Positions 26,338 through 35,357 of a DNA stretch of 64,000 nucleotides are shown piece by piece. Both the position numbers and the translations under genes were made by a program. The notes beneath the pieces were generated by a model, which was not told where the DNA came from, made no database searches, and saw only the letters and a program-made list of their open reading frames with translations. Each line of letters begins with the position of its first letter. The stretch's first letter is position 1. Origin of the DNA: Gramella sp. AN32 (GTDB taxonomy: Bacteria; Bacteroidota; Bacteroidia; Flavobacteriales; Flavobacteriaceae); contig NZ_QEYO01000003.1 in NCBI RefSeq assembly GCF_023718305.1, positions 1 through 64,000 of the forward strand. Direction: 5' to 3'.

Positions 26338-26389
26338 GTTTACCGTTAATTAAAACACGGTTGTTCAAACCGTAAACAACGCAAAAATA
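26338..26389 (-). promoter_or_regulatory. alaS promoter -7 box and leader with competing hairpins
   Basis: A perfect -7 box (TATTTTTG) lies at 26389-26382 on the reverse strand. The predicted leader starts near 26377 with GUUUACGGUU, which can pair either with the nearby AACCGU (26362-26357) or with the distal AACGGUAAAC (26347-26338), but not with both. No TTG at -33 was found. Confidence 0.4.
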
Positions 26390-26404
26390 GCATAAATTTA
26401 ACTC

Positions 26405-27382
26405 ATGTCGAAGGTTAAATATTTTTACGATAGTGAAACCCTGTCTTATAAAAAGATAGAGCGTAAAAAAGGTCGAAAATTAGGGATTACCTTACTGGGC
26501 ATTACCGGTTGTTTCCTTGGTGGTTTTATTTTACTCCTTATTTATTTGAATATTCCTCAAATACAAACTCCCCAGGAGAAGGCATTGAAACGCGAATTAC
26601 ATAACATCCAAATGCAATATGGCCTGCTGAATAAAAAAATGGATCAGATCCAGGATGTGATGGCTAACATTGAAGACAGGGACAATAACATTTATAGACT
26701 TTATTTTGAAGCCAACCCTATTCCCGAAGAGCAGAGAATGGCAGGATTTGGTGGTATTAACCGCTATAAGGATCTTGAGGGTTTTGATAATAGCAAGCTC
26801 ATCACTGAAACTACAAAACGAATGGACATTTTAACCAAACGTCTTGTGGTACAATCACGTTCTTTAGATGAAATTACAGAACTTGCCAGGGAAAAAGGAA
26901 AACTGCTTCAGGCAATTCCCGCAATTCAACCTGTGAATAATCAGGATTTAAGTAGAATCGCCTCCGGTTACGGCTGGAGAAATGACCCGTTTACAAAAGT
27001 GAGGAAGTTCCATTATGGAATGGATTTCACTGCTCCACGGGGAACTCCTGTTTACGCGACTGGAGATGGAAAAGTGGCACGGGCAGACAATCGTTCTACC
27101 GGTTATGGAAACCATATAAGGATTGATCATGGATATGGTTACACCAGTCTTTACGGCCATTTATACAAATATAATGTAAGACGTGGCCAGAGTGTAAAAA
27201 GAGGTGATGTGATAGGTTATGTTGGGAGTACAGGAAGATCTGAAGCTCCACATTTGCACTATGAGATATTTAAGGATGACGAACGCATTAATCCTATAAA
27301 TTTCTACTACGGAAACCTTTCTGCAGATGAATTTTCGCAGGTGCTTGAGAAAGCGGAACGGGAAAACCAATCACTTGATTAA
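26405..27382 (+). CDS. M23-family peptidase with N-terminal membrane anchor
   Basis: A 325-residue envelope peptidase. A basic N-terminus is followed by one helix (about residues 27-48), a coiled region (residues 55-170) and an M23 LytM domain (about 185-300). Zinc ligands are visible: His and Asp in HYGMDFTAPRG, and HLHYEIF near residue 283. GWRNDPFTKVRKFHYG is the usual flavobacterial lead-in. It should cut peptide cross-links in peptidoglycan or activate other hydrolases. The stop overlaps the start of the MerR gene (TAATG), so the two are translationally coupled; LemA and TPM-domain genes follow. Confidence 0.94.
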   Translation: MSKVKYFYDSETLSYKKIERKKGRKLGITLLGITGCFLGGFILLLIYLNIPQIQTPQEKALKRELHNIQMQYGLLNKKMDQIQDVMANIEDRDNNIYRLYFEANPIPEEQRMAGFGGINRYKDLEGFDNSKLITETTKRMDILTKRLVVQSRSLDEITELAREKGKLLQAIPAIQPVNNQDLSRIASGYGWRNDPFTKVRKFHYGMDFTAPRGTPVYATGDGKVARADNRSTGYGNHIRIDHGYGYTSLYGHLYKYNVRRGQSVKRGDVIGYVGSTGRSEAPHLHYEIFKDDERINPINFYYGNLSADEFSQVLEKAERENQSLD

Positions 27383-27711
27383 TGCATATAAACCTTCCTG
27401 AAAAACGTTACTATGGAATTGGCGAGGTCGCCGAAGCTTTTAACGTGAATACTTCCCTTATTCGATTTTGGGAAAAGGAATTTGATGCGATCAAGCCAAA
27501 GAAAAACGCCAAGGGAAATCGAAAATTCACTCCTGAAGATATTAAAAATCTGGAGTTAATTTATCACCTGGTAAAAGAGCGTGGTTTCACCCTGGACGGT
27601 GCGAAAATCCATTTAAAAGAAGAAAAACAAAAGACGCTGAGCAACTTCGAAATTATCAGAAAGTTGGAAGGCATAAAATCTGAACTAATCAACCTCAAAA
27701 ATCAATTATAA
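27382..27711 (+). CDS. MerR-family transcriptional regulator, minimal
   Basis: A 109-residue regulator with a winged-helix MerR domain: YGIGEVAEAFNVNTSLIRFWEKEFD (residues 10-34), then NRKFTPEDIKNLELI. The region after residue 75 is a short coiled coil for dimerisation, with no cysteines or effector domain. The family binds spaced promoters and distorts them; the effector here is unknown. It starts on the last base of the M23 gene and ends one base before lemA, so it is embedded in this envelope operon and may regulate it. Confidence 0.92.
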   Translation: MHINLPEKRYYGIGEVAEAFNVNTSLIRFWEKEFDAIKPKKNAKGNRKFTPEDIKNLELIYHLVKERGFTLDGAKIHLKEEKQKTLSNFEIIRKLEGIKSELINLKNQL

Positions 27712-27712
27712 A

Positions 27713-28300
27713 ATGAAAAAATGGTTAATACCTATCGGGATCATCGTCGTGCTGGCAATATTATTTGTTTCTCCCTATAATTCTCTTGTAGAGAAGGATA
27801 CCAATGCTGAAAAAGCATGGAACAATGTAGAAAGCTCATATCAGAGACGAAATGATCTTATTGGAAACCTTGTAAAAACAGTACAGGGAGCTGCAGATTT
27901 TGAAAGGGGGACTTTAACTGATGTGATCGAGGCACGGTCAAAAGCTACTTCAGTAAATGTAGATGCAAGTAACCTAAATGCAGCTCAAATAGCACAATTC
28001 CAGGAAGCACAACAAGGAGTAACCTCAGCTTTATCACGATTATTGGTTACCGTAGAAAGGTATCCTGATCTTAAAGCCAATCAGAATTTTCAACAATTGC
28101 AGTCGCAATTAGAAGGAACTGAAAACAGGATTAACGTGGCCAGGGACCGCTTTAATGAAGCAGTGGCAGAATATGAGAAAACACGTAGGAGCTTTCCCAG
28201 CAACATCACCGCGATGTTATTTGGTTTTGATGAAATGGACGGCTTTGAGTCTGATCCCGGTGCAGAAAACGCTCCTGATGTAGATTTTGATTTCGAATAA
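27713..28300 (+). CDS. LemA-family protein
   Basis: A 195-residue LemA protein with one N-terminal helix (residues 4-20), then the family block YNSLVEKDTNAEKAWNNVESSYQRRNDLIGNLV and a long helical body ending FNEAVAEYEKTRRSFPSN. The C-terminus is acidic. LemA proteins form helical bundles at the membrane with the body outside the cytoplasm; the role is poorly known. It begins one base after the merR stop and is followed two bases later by the first of two TPM-domain genes, the conserved LemA-TPM cluster. Confidence 0.93.
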   Translation: MKKWLIPIGIIVVLAILFVSPYNSLVEKDTNAEKAWNNVESSYQRRNDLIGNLVKTVQGAADFERGTLTDVIEARSKATSVNVDASNLNAAQIAQFQEAQQGVTSALSRLLVTVERYPDLKANQNFQQLQSQLEGTENRINVARDRFNEAVAEYEKTRRSFPSNITAMLFGFDEMDGFESDPGAENAPDVDFDFE

Positions 28301-28302
28301 TT

Positions 28303-28743
28303 ATGAATAAGACCGAAGCTTTTCTAACCAAAAAAGAAGAAGAGGAAATCGTTGAAGCCATTCGGGTTGCTGAAAGAAAAACCTCCGGAGAAATTCGTGT
28401 GCATCTTGAACCTACTTCCGGAAAAGAAGATATTTTCGAAAGGGCTATGGAAGTATTCCATATGCTGAAAATGGACAATACTAAAGAAAGTAACGGGGTC
28501 TTAATTTATGTTGCCGTAGAAGATCGAAATTTTGTTATTTATGGCGATAGTGGTATTAATGAGGTTGTTCCTGATGATTTCTGGGAAAGCACTAAAGATC
28601 TTATTGTTTCCCACTTTAAAAGAGGTGAATTCGCCAAAGGTCTTACTCAAGGTGTTTTAAAAGCCGGCGAACAACTACAAAAACATTTTCCATGGGATGA
28701 AGCTGACACCAATGAACTTCCCGATCAAATCTCAAAAGCTTAA
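28303..28743 (+). CDS. TPM-domain protein, without signal peptide
   Basis: A 146-residue protein made up of a TPM domain (also called TLP18.3/Psb32/MOLO-1): EEIVEAIRVAERKTSGEIRVHLE at the start, GVLIYVAVEDRNFVIYGDSGINEVVPDDFW in the middle and FKRGEFAKGLTQGVLKAGEQL near the end. There is no signal peptide or membrane helix, unlike the next gene, so it should be cytoplasmic or reach the envelope through a partner. TPM domains have phosphatase-like or assembly roles. Its 3' end overlaps the next TPM gene. Confidence 0.9.
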   Translation: MNKTEAFLTKKEEEEIVEAIRVAERKTSGEIRVHLEPTSGKEDIFERAMEVFHMLKMDNTKESNGVLIYVAVEDRNFVIYGDSGINEVVPDDFWESTKDLIVSHFKRGEFAKGLTQGVLKAGEQLQKHFPWDEADTNELPDQISKA

Positions 28744-29530
28744 TTTGTTTAATAAGATCTTTATTTTATTAGTGTTGTTCACTGTATTTCAAGTGAACGC
28801 TCAACGCGATATTCCTCCTATTCCATCAAAACAGACGAGTGTTTATGATGAAGCCAATATGCTTACCGCTTCAGAGAAAAGCATGCTGGAGCAAAAACTG
28901 ATTAATTACGCTGATACTACTTCAACGCAAATTGTTGTGGTGACTATTAATTCTTTAGAAGGCGAATATATTGGTACTTATGCCGCTCATTGGGCGCAGG
29001 AATGGAAAATTGGTCAGGCTTCGGAAGATAACGGACTTTTAATATTGGTTTCCAAAGCCGATAGAAAATTATGGATTACCACTGGTTACGGCCTGGAAGA
29101 ATATTTAACCGATGCAAAGAGCAAGGAAATTACTGAAAATATCATCCTTCCTGAATTTAAAAATGGGAGTTTTTACGGTGGGCTCGATAAAGGTACAACG
29201 GCAATCTTTCAGGTTCTAAACGGAACCTTCCAGGGAACCAGACCAGGTAACGCTGGTGGAGGTGGAATTCCAGTTAAGGCCATTATCTTTTTAATCATTT
29301 TCATATTAGTGATTATCTCTAGTTATAATAAGCGTGGAGGTGGTAAAGGTGGTCGTGGCGGAAGAGGCCCTTCCATTTGGGACGCGATTATTTTAAGCAG
29401 CCTGGGACGAGGAAGTCTTGGCGGCGGCGGATTTGGTGGAAGTTCCGGCGGTGGCTTTGGCGGCGGCGGCTTTGGAGGAGGTTTCGGCGGTGGCGGCTTT
29501 GGTGGTGGCGGAGCCGGAGGTAGTTGGTAG
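28712..29530 (+). CDS. TPM-domain protein (YgcG-like) with signal peptide and Gly-rich tail
   Basis: A secreted, membrane-tethered TPM protein. The signal peptide (FNKIFILLVLFTVFQVNAQ) is followed by a TPM domain (about residues 45-175: SVYDEANMLTASEKSMLEQKL, ADRKLWITTGYGLEEYLTD). Then come one membrane helix (AIIFLIIFILVIIS) and a tail of GGGFGGG repeats ending GGAGGSW. The start at 28712 is chosen; an in-frame ATG at 28697 is the alternative. Either overlaps the previous gene. It ends the M23-MerR-LemA-TPM-TPM operon. The stop codon lies in a heptamer repeat array. Confidence 0.9.
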   Translation: MNFPIKSQKLNLFNKIFILLVLFTVFQVNAQRDIPPIPSKQTSVYDEANMLTASEKSMLEQKLINYADTTSTQIVVVTINSLEGEYIGTYAAHWAQEWKIGQASEDNGLLILVSKADRKLWITTGYGLEEYLTDAKSKEITENIILPEFKNGSFYGGLDKGTTAIFQVLNGTFQGTRPGNAGGGGIPVKAIIFLIIFILVIISSYNKRGGGKGGRGGRGPSIWDAIILSSLGRGSLGGGGFGGSSGGGFGGGGFGGGFGGGGFGGGGAGGSW

Positions 29531-29608
29531 TTCGTAGTTCGTAGTTCGTAGTTCGTAGTTTTTAGTGGTTAGTCAAAAGTTGGTAGTTGGTAGTTGGCAG
29601 TTGGCAGT
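29520..29608. repeat. Heptamer tandem repeat (GTAGTTC / GTAGTTG)
   Basis: Four to five copies of GTAGTTC (29528-29560) are followed, after a short break, by GGTAGTT/GGCAGTT copies (29581-29606). The array begins inside the last codons of the TPM gene and contains its stop codon. Such arrays are prone to slippage. Confidence 0.8.
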
Positions 29609-29871
29609 AAAATTGAGCTATAAATTTACCACTTCTTCCTTTTTTTTAATTCTAAGATCCAGGATCCAGACGAACCTCATTATGCTTAGTATATTTTCAC
29701 TCTAAAAGAAAATCTTCCAGATATTCATAATCCTGTTAAGACCGTAAGCTCTTAAATTGCTTAGAATTTTAACTTTAAACCCGAAATTTGAAACTTTGAA
29801 CCTGAAACTTTCAACTTTCAACTTTCAACTTTCAACTTTCAACTTTCAACTTAGAACTTAGAACTTAGAAC
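29531..29871. other. Intergenic region (341 bp) between convergent genes, bounded by two heptamer arrays
   Basis: It holds no gene. Each end is a 7-base tandem repeat touching a stop codon; the middle (29610-29800) is AT-rich with no clear hairpin or terminator. Confidence 0.7.
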
Positions 29872-29875
29872 TTAA
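29805..29875. repeat. Heptamer tandem repeat (CAACTTT then AGAACTT)
   Basis: About six copies of CAACTTT run to about 29850 and pass into about four copies of AGAACTT, which run into the clpX stop codon (29872-29874). Confidence 0.8.
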
Positions 29876-31104
29876 GAAACCGCTTTCAGTTTACTTATAG
29901 TAGATTTATTCAACTTATCATCAGCATATTCCCGGGTGACCGTAAATTCATTTTCGTCACTTTCAGGAAGCTCGAACATAGCATCGGTTAAAATTGCCTC
30001 GCAAAGCGAACGTAATCCTCTCGCCCCCAACTTATATTCTACTGCTTTATCTACGATATAACTTAAAGCACTTTCGGTGATATTAAACTCGATATCGTCC
30101 ATTTCAAACAATTTCTTGTATTGCTTGATGATCGCATTTTTAGGCTCTGTAAGAATTGCCCTTAAGGTATCACGATCCAGCGGATTCATATAAGTTAGCG
30201 CAGGAAGCCTTCCAATAATTTCAGGAATTAATCCAAATTCTTTTAGATCCTTCGGAATAATATATTTCAGCAGATTGGTTCTTTCAATCGTATCTTCAGA
30301 TTTTGAAGTACTAAATCCAACTGCCTGCATATTCAGCCTTTTACTGATAATTCTTTCAATTCCATCAAAAGCTCCACCAGCAATAAAAAGGATATTTTCA
30401 GTATTTACTTCGATGAATTTTTGATCTGGATGCTTACGTCCACCTTTAGGCGGAACATTTACCGTGGTACCTTCCAGTAATTTCAACAAAGCCTGCTGCA
30501 CTCCTTCCCCGGAAACATCCCGGGTTATGGATGGATTATCACTTTTACGGGCGATCTTATCGATCTCATCGATAAAAACGATTCCTCTTTCGGCTTTTTC
30601 AGTATTATAGTCGGCAGCCTGAAGCAACCTGGTTAAGATTCCTTCTACATCTTCCCCAACATATCCCGCTTCAGTTAAAACAGTGGCATCAACAATGGCT
30701 AAAGGCACATTCAGCATTTTTGCAATAGTCCGCGCCATTAGTGTTTTACCGGTACCGGTTTCACCAACCATAATAATGTTACTCTTCTGTATTTCTACAT
30801 CGTCATCACTATCTGGCTGCAATAATCTCTTATAGTGGTTATACACCGCAACAGACATTACTTTTTTTGTTGCTTCCTGACCAATAATATATTCATCCAA
30901 AAACTGTTTTATGGTTTTTGGCTTACTTAACATTAAATCTGAACTAAGTTCCCTGGCCTCCCCCTGCTTGGATTCTTCAACTACAATACCATGCGCCTGC
31001 TCTATACAACGGTCGCAAATATGTGCATCTAATCCTGCAATGAGTAAACTTGTCTCCGGTTTTTTCCTTCCACAAAAGGAACATTCTAAATCTTCTTTCG
31101 CCAT
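29872..31104 (-). CDS. clpX: ClpX, ATP-dependent unfoldase subunit of ClpXP
   Basis: A 410-residue AAA+ unfoldase that feeds substrates to ClpP. The N-terminal zinc-binding domain has four cysteines ([18 protein letters not shown]). Walker A is GETGTGKT, Walker B is [11 protein letters not shown], and the ClpP-binding IGF-type loop region is present. The pore loop GYVGEDVE and sensor 2 (LGARGLRSL) are visible. It is last in the tig-clpP-clpX cluster, 46 bases after clpP. The stop codon is inside a heptamer tandem repeat. Confidence 0.97.
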   Translation of the reverse strand: MAKEDLECSFCGRKKPETSLLIAGLDAHICDRCIEQAHGIVVEESKQGEARELSSDLMLSKPKTIKQFLDEYIIGQEATKKVMSVAVYNHYKRLLQPDSDDDVEIQKSNIIMVGETGTGKTLMARTIAKMLNVPLAIVDATVLTEAGYVGEDVEGILTRLLQAADYNTEKAERGIVFIDEIDKIARKSDNPSITRDVSGEGVQQALLKLLEGTTVNVPPKGGRKHPDQKFIEVNTENILFIAGGAFDGIERIISKRLNMQAVGFSTSKSEDTIERTNLLKYIIPKDLKEFGLIPEIIGRLPALTYMNPLDRDTLRAILTEPKNAIIKQYKKLFEMDDIEFNITESALSYIVDKAVEYKLGARGLRSLCEAILTDAMFELPESDENEFTVTREYADDKLNKSTISKLKAVS

Positions 31105-31150
31105 TACTTAAATTTTCAGTATTACCTAAAGGGTTTGGACAATTAAATAT

Positions 31151-31828
31151 TTAACTATCTCTCTTTAATACCTCGTCAATCATTCCGTATTCTCTAGCTT
31201 TTTCAGCTTTCATCCAGTAATCACGATCACTATCGTCATGTACCTTTTCATAAGTTTGCCCGGAATGTTTGGCAATGATCTTATATAATTCTTCTTTCAA
31301 AGTTACAATTTCCCTGGCTGTGATCTCTATGTCACTAGCCTGTCCCTGGGCTCCACCCATAGGTTGGTGAATCATAACGCGGGAATGGGGCAAACCGCTG
31401 CGCTTTCCTTTTTCTCCTGCACAAAGTAAAACAGCTCCCATAGAAGCGGCCATTCCTGTACAAATTGTAGCTACATCGGGCTTTATAAACTGCATAGTAT
31501 CATAAATTCCCAAACCGGCATAAACACTACCTCCAGGGGAATTTATATAAATCTGTATGTCTTTACTAGCTTCAGTACTTTCTAAAAATAATAACTGCGC
31601 CTGTACAATATTCGCCACCTGGTCGTTAATCCCTGTGCCCAGAAAGATAATCCTATCCATCATTAACCTGGAAAAAACATCCATGGCCACCGCATTCATC
31701 TGGCGTTCTTCAATAATATTCGGCGTCATTCCAACAGGCATCATACTGTCGATAATTTTATCATAATAATTGCTATTAATATTATGATCTAACGTAGCAT
31801 ATTTTCGAAATTCTTTTCCGTAATCCAT
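31151..31828 (-). CDS. clpP: ClpP, protease subunit of ClpXP
   Basis: A 225-residue serine protease subunit that forms the double-heptamer chamber. The catalytic Ser is in [11 protein letters not shown], the His in [11 protein letters not shown], and the oxyanion glycines in [29 protein letters not shown] ends the fold. It lies between tig and clpX on the reverse strand and should work with ClpX. A terminator-like hairpin in the 106-base gap after tig suggests that clpP also has its own transcript. Confidence 0.97.
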   Translation of the reverse strand: MDYGKEFRKYATLDHNINSNYYDKIIDSMMPVGMTPNIIEERQMNAVAMDVFSRLMMDRIIFLGTGINDQVANIVQAQLLFLESTEASKDIQIYINSPGGSVYAGLGIYDTMQFIKPDVATICTGMAASMGAVLLCAGEKGKRSGLPHSRVMIHQPMGGAQGQASDIEITAREIVTLKEELYKIIAKHSGQTYEKVHDDSDRDYWMKAEKAREYGMIDEVLKRDS

Positions 31829-31875
31829 TAATTTTTAATCTTATTTAAATGTGTTCGTGGTTTATAAAATCAAAA

Positions 31876-31905
31876 AGACGTTAGCCCCTATAAGAGTTAA
31901 CGCCT
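31876..31905 (-). terminator. Terminator-like hairpin between tig and clpP
   Basis: On the reverse strand AAGGCGTTA pairs with TAACGTCTT (one mismatch) around a loop of about a dozen bases, followed by TTTGATTTTA. Termination may be partial. Confidence 0.55.
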
Positions 31906-31934
31906 TAAAGATAGATAATATATCCTAAAAACGC

Positions 31935-33257
31935 TTATTTAGAGATGGCTTTCACAAACTCTTCATAAGTAACCTCTTTCTCGTTAAACTTCATATTTTC
32001 TTTATAGAATTTTAGAAGTTTCTCATTCATAAGTTGTTCCGATAGTCTCTTTACTTCGTCTTGATTTGACAAAATCCTTGCAGAAATATCGTCTAATTCT
32101 TTTTGAGAAGGATTTGTTTGGCCAAATTGGGCCATTTGCTCTTTAATCCTTTCTCCGGTAAATTCTTTTAAATCATTAAAATCTACCGTAAGCTCATTAT
32201 CGTTTACTACTTTACCTTCGATAAGTTGATAGCGCAATCCTTTCTCACTATTGTTATATTCCTCAACAGCTTCTTCATCAGTTAAAGGTTTTTCACCCAC
32301 TGTCTGGATCCATTTCTGAAGAAATTCCTTAGGAAGCTCAAATTGGATATTTTCGATAAGCTTCTCTGTAATATCATTCATCAACTGCTGATCGCTTTGT
32401 TGCACGAATTGCTTCGCTGCATCTTCCTTGATTTTGTCCTTTAACTCGGTAACCGACTTTACTTTGCCTTCTCCGAAGAGTTTATCGAACAATTCCTGGT
32501 CAAGATCTGCCAGTTCGCGTTCGTTTATTTCTGAAATGATAAATTCTACATCGGTATCCAATTCATGTGCCCGGTCATGCTCAATCCCTAAATTATGCTG
32601 AAGGTCATGAACATCTTCAAACAAATCTTTTGTTTTTAGGGAAACAGTATCGCCTACTTTGGCACCAACGAACTTATTTAGATTTCTCTTTCCCTTTAAT
32701 TTTGAAAGTTCGAAGGTAGCTTCCTTCTCAATATTTTCTTCTTCATTTTTAAAAGTTCCCGCGACAGTATCTCCTTCTTCAGCAACCTCTTTGGTCTTTA
32801 TTTTCCCATATTGTTTCTGAATATTTTCGATCTGGTTGTTCACCATCTTCTCATCAGCCACAATATTATATTTGGTCACCGGATCCTTAAGATCCAGGTT
32901 TACGTCAAATTCTGGGGCGAGCCCTAATTCGAATTCAAAACTATACGTATCATTGTCCCAGTTGAAATTCTCCTGTTCCTTTGGAAGTGGATTTCCCAGA
33001 ACGTCCAGTTTTTCTTCAGTTAAATACTTGTTCAAAGCATCCTGGAGCATTTTGTTCACCTCATCTACCAATACGGCCTGGCCATATTGTTTCTTTACCA
33101 TGCCCATAGGGACATGGCCTTTTCTGAAGCCAGGAATATTAGCATTTTTACGATAATCCTTTAAGATCTTATCAACTTTTCCTTCATAATCTTCTTTCGC
33201 GATGTCTACTTTTACTACCGCATTTAAATCATCAATATTCTCTCTGGTAATATTCAT
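31935..33257 (-). CDS. tig: Trigger factor, ribosome-associated chaperone
   Basis: A 440-residue chaperone that binds nascent chains at the ribosome exit. The N-terminal ribosome-binding domain has the signature IPGFRKGHVPMGMVKKQYG (residues 40-58). A middle FKBP-like domain (EEGDTVAGTFKN, FVGAKVGDTV) is degenerate, as in most Bacteroidota, and a helical C-terminal arm ends FNEKEVTYEEFVKAI. It leads the tig-clpP-clpX cluster and has a full-consensus promoter directly upstream. Confidence 0.94.
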   Translation of the reverse strand: MNITRENIDDLNAVVKVDIAKEDYEGKVDKILKDYRKNANIPGFRKGHVPMGMVKKQYGQAVLVDEVNKMLQDALNKYLTEEKLDVLGNPLPKEQENFNWDNDTYSFEFELGLAPEFDVNLDLKDPVTKYNIVADEKMVNNQIENIQKQYGKIKTKEVAEEGDTVAGTFKNEEENIEKEATFELSKLKGKRNLNKFVGAKVGDTVSLKTKDLFEDVHDLQHNLGIEHDRAHELDTDVEFIISEINERELADLDQELFDKLFGEGKVKSVTELKDKIKEDAAKQFVQQSDQQLMNDITEKLIENIQFELPKEFLQKWIQTVGEKPLTDEEAVEEYNNSEKGLRYQLIEGKVVNDNELTVDFNDLKEFTGERIKEQMAQFGQTNPSQKELDDISARILSNQDEVKRLSEQLMNEKLLKFYKENMKFNEKEVTYEEFVKAISK

Positions 33258-33283
33258 TTCTGTCTTATATAAAAATTGGAGTG

Positions 33284-33313
33284 CAAAATTACGATTTTTC
33301 TGAAAGCCAGCAA
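33284..33313 (-). promoter_or_regulatory. Full-consensus promoter of tig
   Basis: On the reverse strand TTG (33313-33311), 19 bases, then TAATTTTG (33291-33284): an exact fit to the Bacteroidota TTG-N19-TAnnTTTG pattern. The predicted leader is about 20-25 bases. Confidence 0.8.
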
Positions 33314-33342
33314 AGTTTCAATTATTTGAAATTCAGTTAAAT

Positions 33343-33684
33343 CTAATCAGTTTTTAAAATTGAAAAAAGAAGCGATTGAAAAAGCGAAAGCAATAAACTG
33401 AAAATGATCGCCATCAGCCATCCGCTTACACTAAATCCATCTACAAAACCATCAGCAATAAAAATGATAATTGCGTTGATGACCAATAGAAATAACCCCA
33501 GGGTAAGGATGGTCACCGGAAGGGTTAGCAAAACCAGAATAGGCTTCACGATAAAATTCAATAAAGCCAGGATGATGGCAACGACAATCGCCGTCCAATA
33601 ACTTGCTACTTCCACCCCGGGAAGTACTTTTGCCAAAATAACCACGGCGACCGCAGTTAGTAAAAGTCTGAGTATAAAATTCAT
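33343..33684 (-). CDS. Phage-holin-like four-helix membrane protein (PF04020 type)
   Basis: A 113-residue protein with four hydrophobic segments (residues 4-22, 30-50, 56-76 and 86-107). The family motif is recognisable as ALLNFIVKPILVLLTLPVTILTLG. Despite the name (mycobacterial four-helix phage holin family), it is a common chromosomal inner-membrane protein of unknown function. No phage genes are nearby, so it is not evidence of a prophage. It is followed on the same strand by the trigger factor promoter. Confidence 0.88.
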   Translation of the reverse strand: MNFILRLLLTAVAVVILAKVLPGVEVASYWTAIVVAIILALLNFIVKPILVLLTLPVTILTLGLFLLVINAIIIFIADGFVDGFSVSGWLMAIIFSLLLSLFQSLLFSILKTD

Positions 33685-33712
33685 AAGGATTGGTTTAGGG
33701 CTTAAAATTGCA

Positions 33713-33742
33713 AAAAAAAGACCGGGTAATTCCCCGGTCTTT
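33713..33742 (-). terminator. Terminator of the SGNH-hydrolase gene
   Basis: AAAGACCGGG facing CCCGGTCTTT around a short loop, followed on the reverse strand by a run of T. It lies 22 bases past the stop of the SGNH lipoprotein gene. Confidence 0.8.
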
Positions 33743-33764
33743 CAATTTTTTAACAAATTTAATA

Positions 33765-35315
33765 TTATTGAACATTGTTGTTTATAGTAACTGTACCATA
33801 ACTTCCAACATCTACACCAGGCATATTAGCGCTGTAAGTAGCATTGATCTCCTTAACAATCTCATTGGCAATAACCGCATTACCTCTAGGAGTTAAATGC
33901 ACACCATCAAGTGAGAATGCACCTCCAGAAACAAAGGTTGAAGAAATTGGTACTCCCTGGTAAATGGTACCTCCGTCTACCCCAATAGTTCCTAACAATG
34001 TATTTACATCTACAAGTCCTAATGAATAATTTTGGGCAATGGCAGCGATAGCTCCATTATACTGAGCGGTTACCTGAGCGACCAAAGCCTGCTCAGACGC
34101 TGTTAATACATGCTGATCACCAAGAGGAACAGACACCCCGTTAACTAACATCGGGTTATTATTTACCGTAGTACCTATGAATGAAGATGAAGTTAAAGGA
34201 ATAAGATCTGAAGGTGTTGCCTGTCTTAACTGACCAAGTAAACCGGCGGTTTGAGGATCAAGATTAAAAGGCTCTTGTTGAAGTACTCCAGTAATATCTG
34301 TAAGATCTTCATCAACCAAAGTCACGAAGTTCTGGGCTCCTTCTGCAAAAATTATTTTTCTGCTATTTGCTTCAGCTTCTGTAAGTAGCCCAGCCTGCAC
34401 TAAACCAGGTAAAATCGCTGTATTATAGGCTCCAAATTGCGCATTAAGAGCTCCAGCTGTTGCAGCGTCCAGTGGAATTGGATTCACAGGAACAACCTTG
34501 AAAAATGGGATATCAGTAACATTGGGAATATTAATTAAAACACCCTCAGCACCAAGACCATCCTGTCCTGCCAGCTCACTTACGATTGAATTATATACAA
34601 AAGCGAAAGCATTCGCATCTGTAATATCATTAGATCCATATTCGGAAAAGTTAGTATTACCCTCTTGGTAAATACCGTCACCGCCTGAAGTAGCATAACT
34701 TAGTACATCATTATTCCCGATCCATAAAGTAAAGAATGTTGGATTTTGCGCGATAGCGTCTCCTAAAACAGTAGCATTTTCCGTAGAAGCAAATCTTGCA
34801 AAATAAGGATTCGCCGCACCTGTAGCCACACCGGTTACATTACCGTATCCAGGAGCTAAAAGATGATAAGATTTAGCACCAGGAACACCCATGTTCCCAA
34901 AAGAACCACTAAGCTTAGCGGTAACCTCGGTAGTTGGGGTACCATTATACCTTGCCGGACGAGCTGTAGCCAAAGATTCACCTCCAAGCACAAACCTTGT
35001 CTCTGCAATTTGATTACCTCCTAAAAGTAGTCCACCAAAATTATCATTTACTAATGGCTGAGTAAAATCCATTGTTTCCTGAACCAGGGCAAATTTTTCA
35101 GCTAAAATATTTGGATAAGAATTCTCCTGTCCTGTGATGTAAAGGGCACCATCTGCATATCCTGCGGTTAGGGAATTCCCTAAAGCTACGTAATTTGTAA
35201 AATCGGCCTCTCCAGCAGCGTAAAACCCATCATCTTCGATGGAATTTTCCAATTCAGGCTCACAGGAAATGATTCCCAGTGCCAGAATTGCCATATATTT
35301 AAAGTAATTTTTCAT
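33765..35315 (-). CDS. SGNH/GDSL-hydrolase-family lipoprotein paired with FadL
   Basis: A 516-residue lipoprotein with a lipobox (LGIISC, Cys18). The block I nucleophile is in ALGNSLTAGYADG (about residues 44-56). The oxyanion/block III residue is in LWIGNNDVL, and the catalytic Asp-His pair is in SLDGVHLTPRGNA near the C-terminus. It should be an outer-membrane-attached esterase or lipase. It follows the FadL gene by 42 bases, probably in one operon, which fits hydrolysis of lipids or esters whose fatty acids are taken up by FadL; that link is inference. Confidence 0.9.
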   Translation of the reverse strand: MKNYFKYMAILALGIISCEPELENSIEDDGFYAAGEADFTNYVALGNSLTAGYADGALYITGQENSYPNILAEKFALVQETMDFTQPLVNDNFGGLLLGGNQIAETRFVLGGESLATARPARYNGTPTTEVTAKLSGSFGNMGVPGAKSYHLLAPGYGNVTGVATGAANPYFARFASTENATVLGDAIAQNPTFFTLWIGNNDVLSYATSGGDGIYQEGNTNFSEYGSNDITDANAFAFVYNSIVSELAGQDGLGAEGVLINIPNVTDIPFFKVVPVNPIPLDAATAGALNAQFGAYNTAILPGLVQAGLLTEAEANSRKIIFAEGAQNFVTLVDEDLTDITGVLQQEPFNLDPQTAGLLGQLRQATPSDLIPLTSSSFIGTTVNNNPMLVNGVSVPLGDQHVLTASEQALVAQVTAQYNGAIAAIAQNYSLGLVDVNTLLGTIGVDGGTIYQGVPISSTFVSGGAFSLDGVHLTPRGNAVIANEIVKEINATYSANMPGVDVGSYGTVTINNNVQ

Positions 35316-35357
35316 CTATTGAAATATTTTATTGTTGTTAGAGCAAAATCAGATCTC

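Noticed and set aside
29805..29875. CRISPR-like array
   Set aside because: The units are 7 bases with no spacers; it is a simple tandem repeat.
33343..33684. Prophage signal from the holin-like gene
   Set aside because: No lysin, integrase or structural phage genes are nearby; this holin-named family is a common chromosomal membrane protein.
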